Source of the DNA: Bacillota bacterium
GTDB lineage: Bacteria; Bacillota; UBA4882; UBA8346
Assembly: GCA_028282485.1 (NCBI GenBank)
Contig: JANQHU010000010.1
Span: 1-5,222, forward strand
Length of the DNA: 5,222 bases
Reading direction: 5' to 3'
The stretch's first letter is position 1. Each line of letters begins with the position of its first letter. Shown piece by piece: positions 5,090-5,222 of the stretch. The notes beneath the pieces were generated by a model that was not told the DNA's origin, searched no databases, and saw only the letters and a program-made list of their open reading frames with translations. Both the position numbers and the translations under genes were made by a program.

Positions 5090-5222
5090 TGCTTTTAAAA
5101 ATGGATATATTATTATAAAAATTCACACGGTAATCGCACGAAGTAAAAATTTGTAAAAAATGGAGCTAAAATATCCATAAAGATAAAGTAAGTTTCATTT
5201 TTTATTTTGTTTTTTTAAGTAA

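Noticed and set aside
5076..5156. Possible 26-residue + strand peptide in the right-hand AT-rich region
   Set aside because: The nearest purine-rich site (AAAGGA, about 20 bases upstream) is too far from the ATG, there is no terminator after it, and the composition looks like translated AT-rich spacer.

Overview
The window is AT-rich DNA with strong GGAGG-type ribosome-binding sites and TTG start codons. The gene content (YkuD-type L,D-transpeptidase with a peptidoglycan-binding domain, family 1 solute-binding protein, GGDEF-like regulator, RsmA) suggests a low-GC Gram-positive bacterium, probably a member of the Clostridia. That placement is inferred from style and gene content; I cannot name a genus.

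Layout: 1-556 carries no convincing gene but has an intrinsic terminator hairpin at 261-302. Four genes then run left to right on the + strand: an exported L,D-transpeptidase (557-1300), a membrane-anchored solute-binding protein without its transporter (1369-2712), a receiver/GGDEF-like protein that appears to have lost both active sites (2818-3756), and the 16S rRNA dimethyltransferase rsmA (3809-4690). The gaps are 52 to 105 bases. I see no strong terminator between these genes, so partial co-transcription is possible, but they do not form an obvious pathway. The first two act at the cell surface, the third looks like a signalling pseudoenzyme, and rsmA is ribosome housekeeping.

The most interesting part is 4707-5013, immediately after rsmA. 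On the - strand there is an unlabelled 38-codon gene (4925-4809, TTG start) for a basic peptide with a single hydrophobic helix. It has its own sigma-A-like promoter and a strong Shine-Dalgarno sequence that can fold into a hairpin. Facing it on the + strand is a near-consensus promoter (TTGTTA, 17 bp, TATAAT) that would make an RNA of only about 59 nt. The two convergent transcripts share a 14-bp perfect bidirectional terminator. A 17-bp exact direct repeat lies at the 5' end of the small RNA and again over the start codon of the peptide gene. Because the repeats are read in opposite directions, the small RNA is exactly complementary to the peptide's translation start. This is the architecture of the par/Fst family of type I toxin-antitoxin systems, but the peptide does not look like Fst. 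I read it as a probable chromosomal type I toxin-antitoxin locus with an unfamiliar toxin.

The last ~200 bases (5014-5222) are very AT-rich, with only a weak possible promoter and an imperfect inverted repeat.
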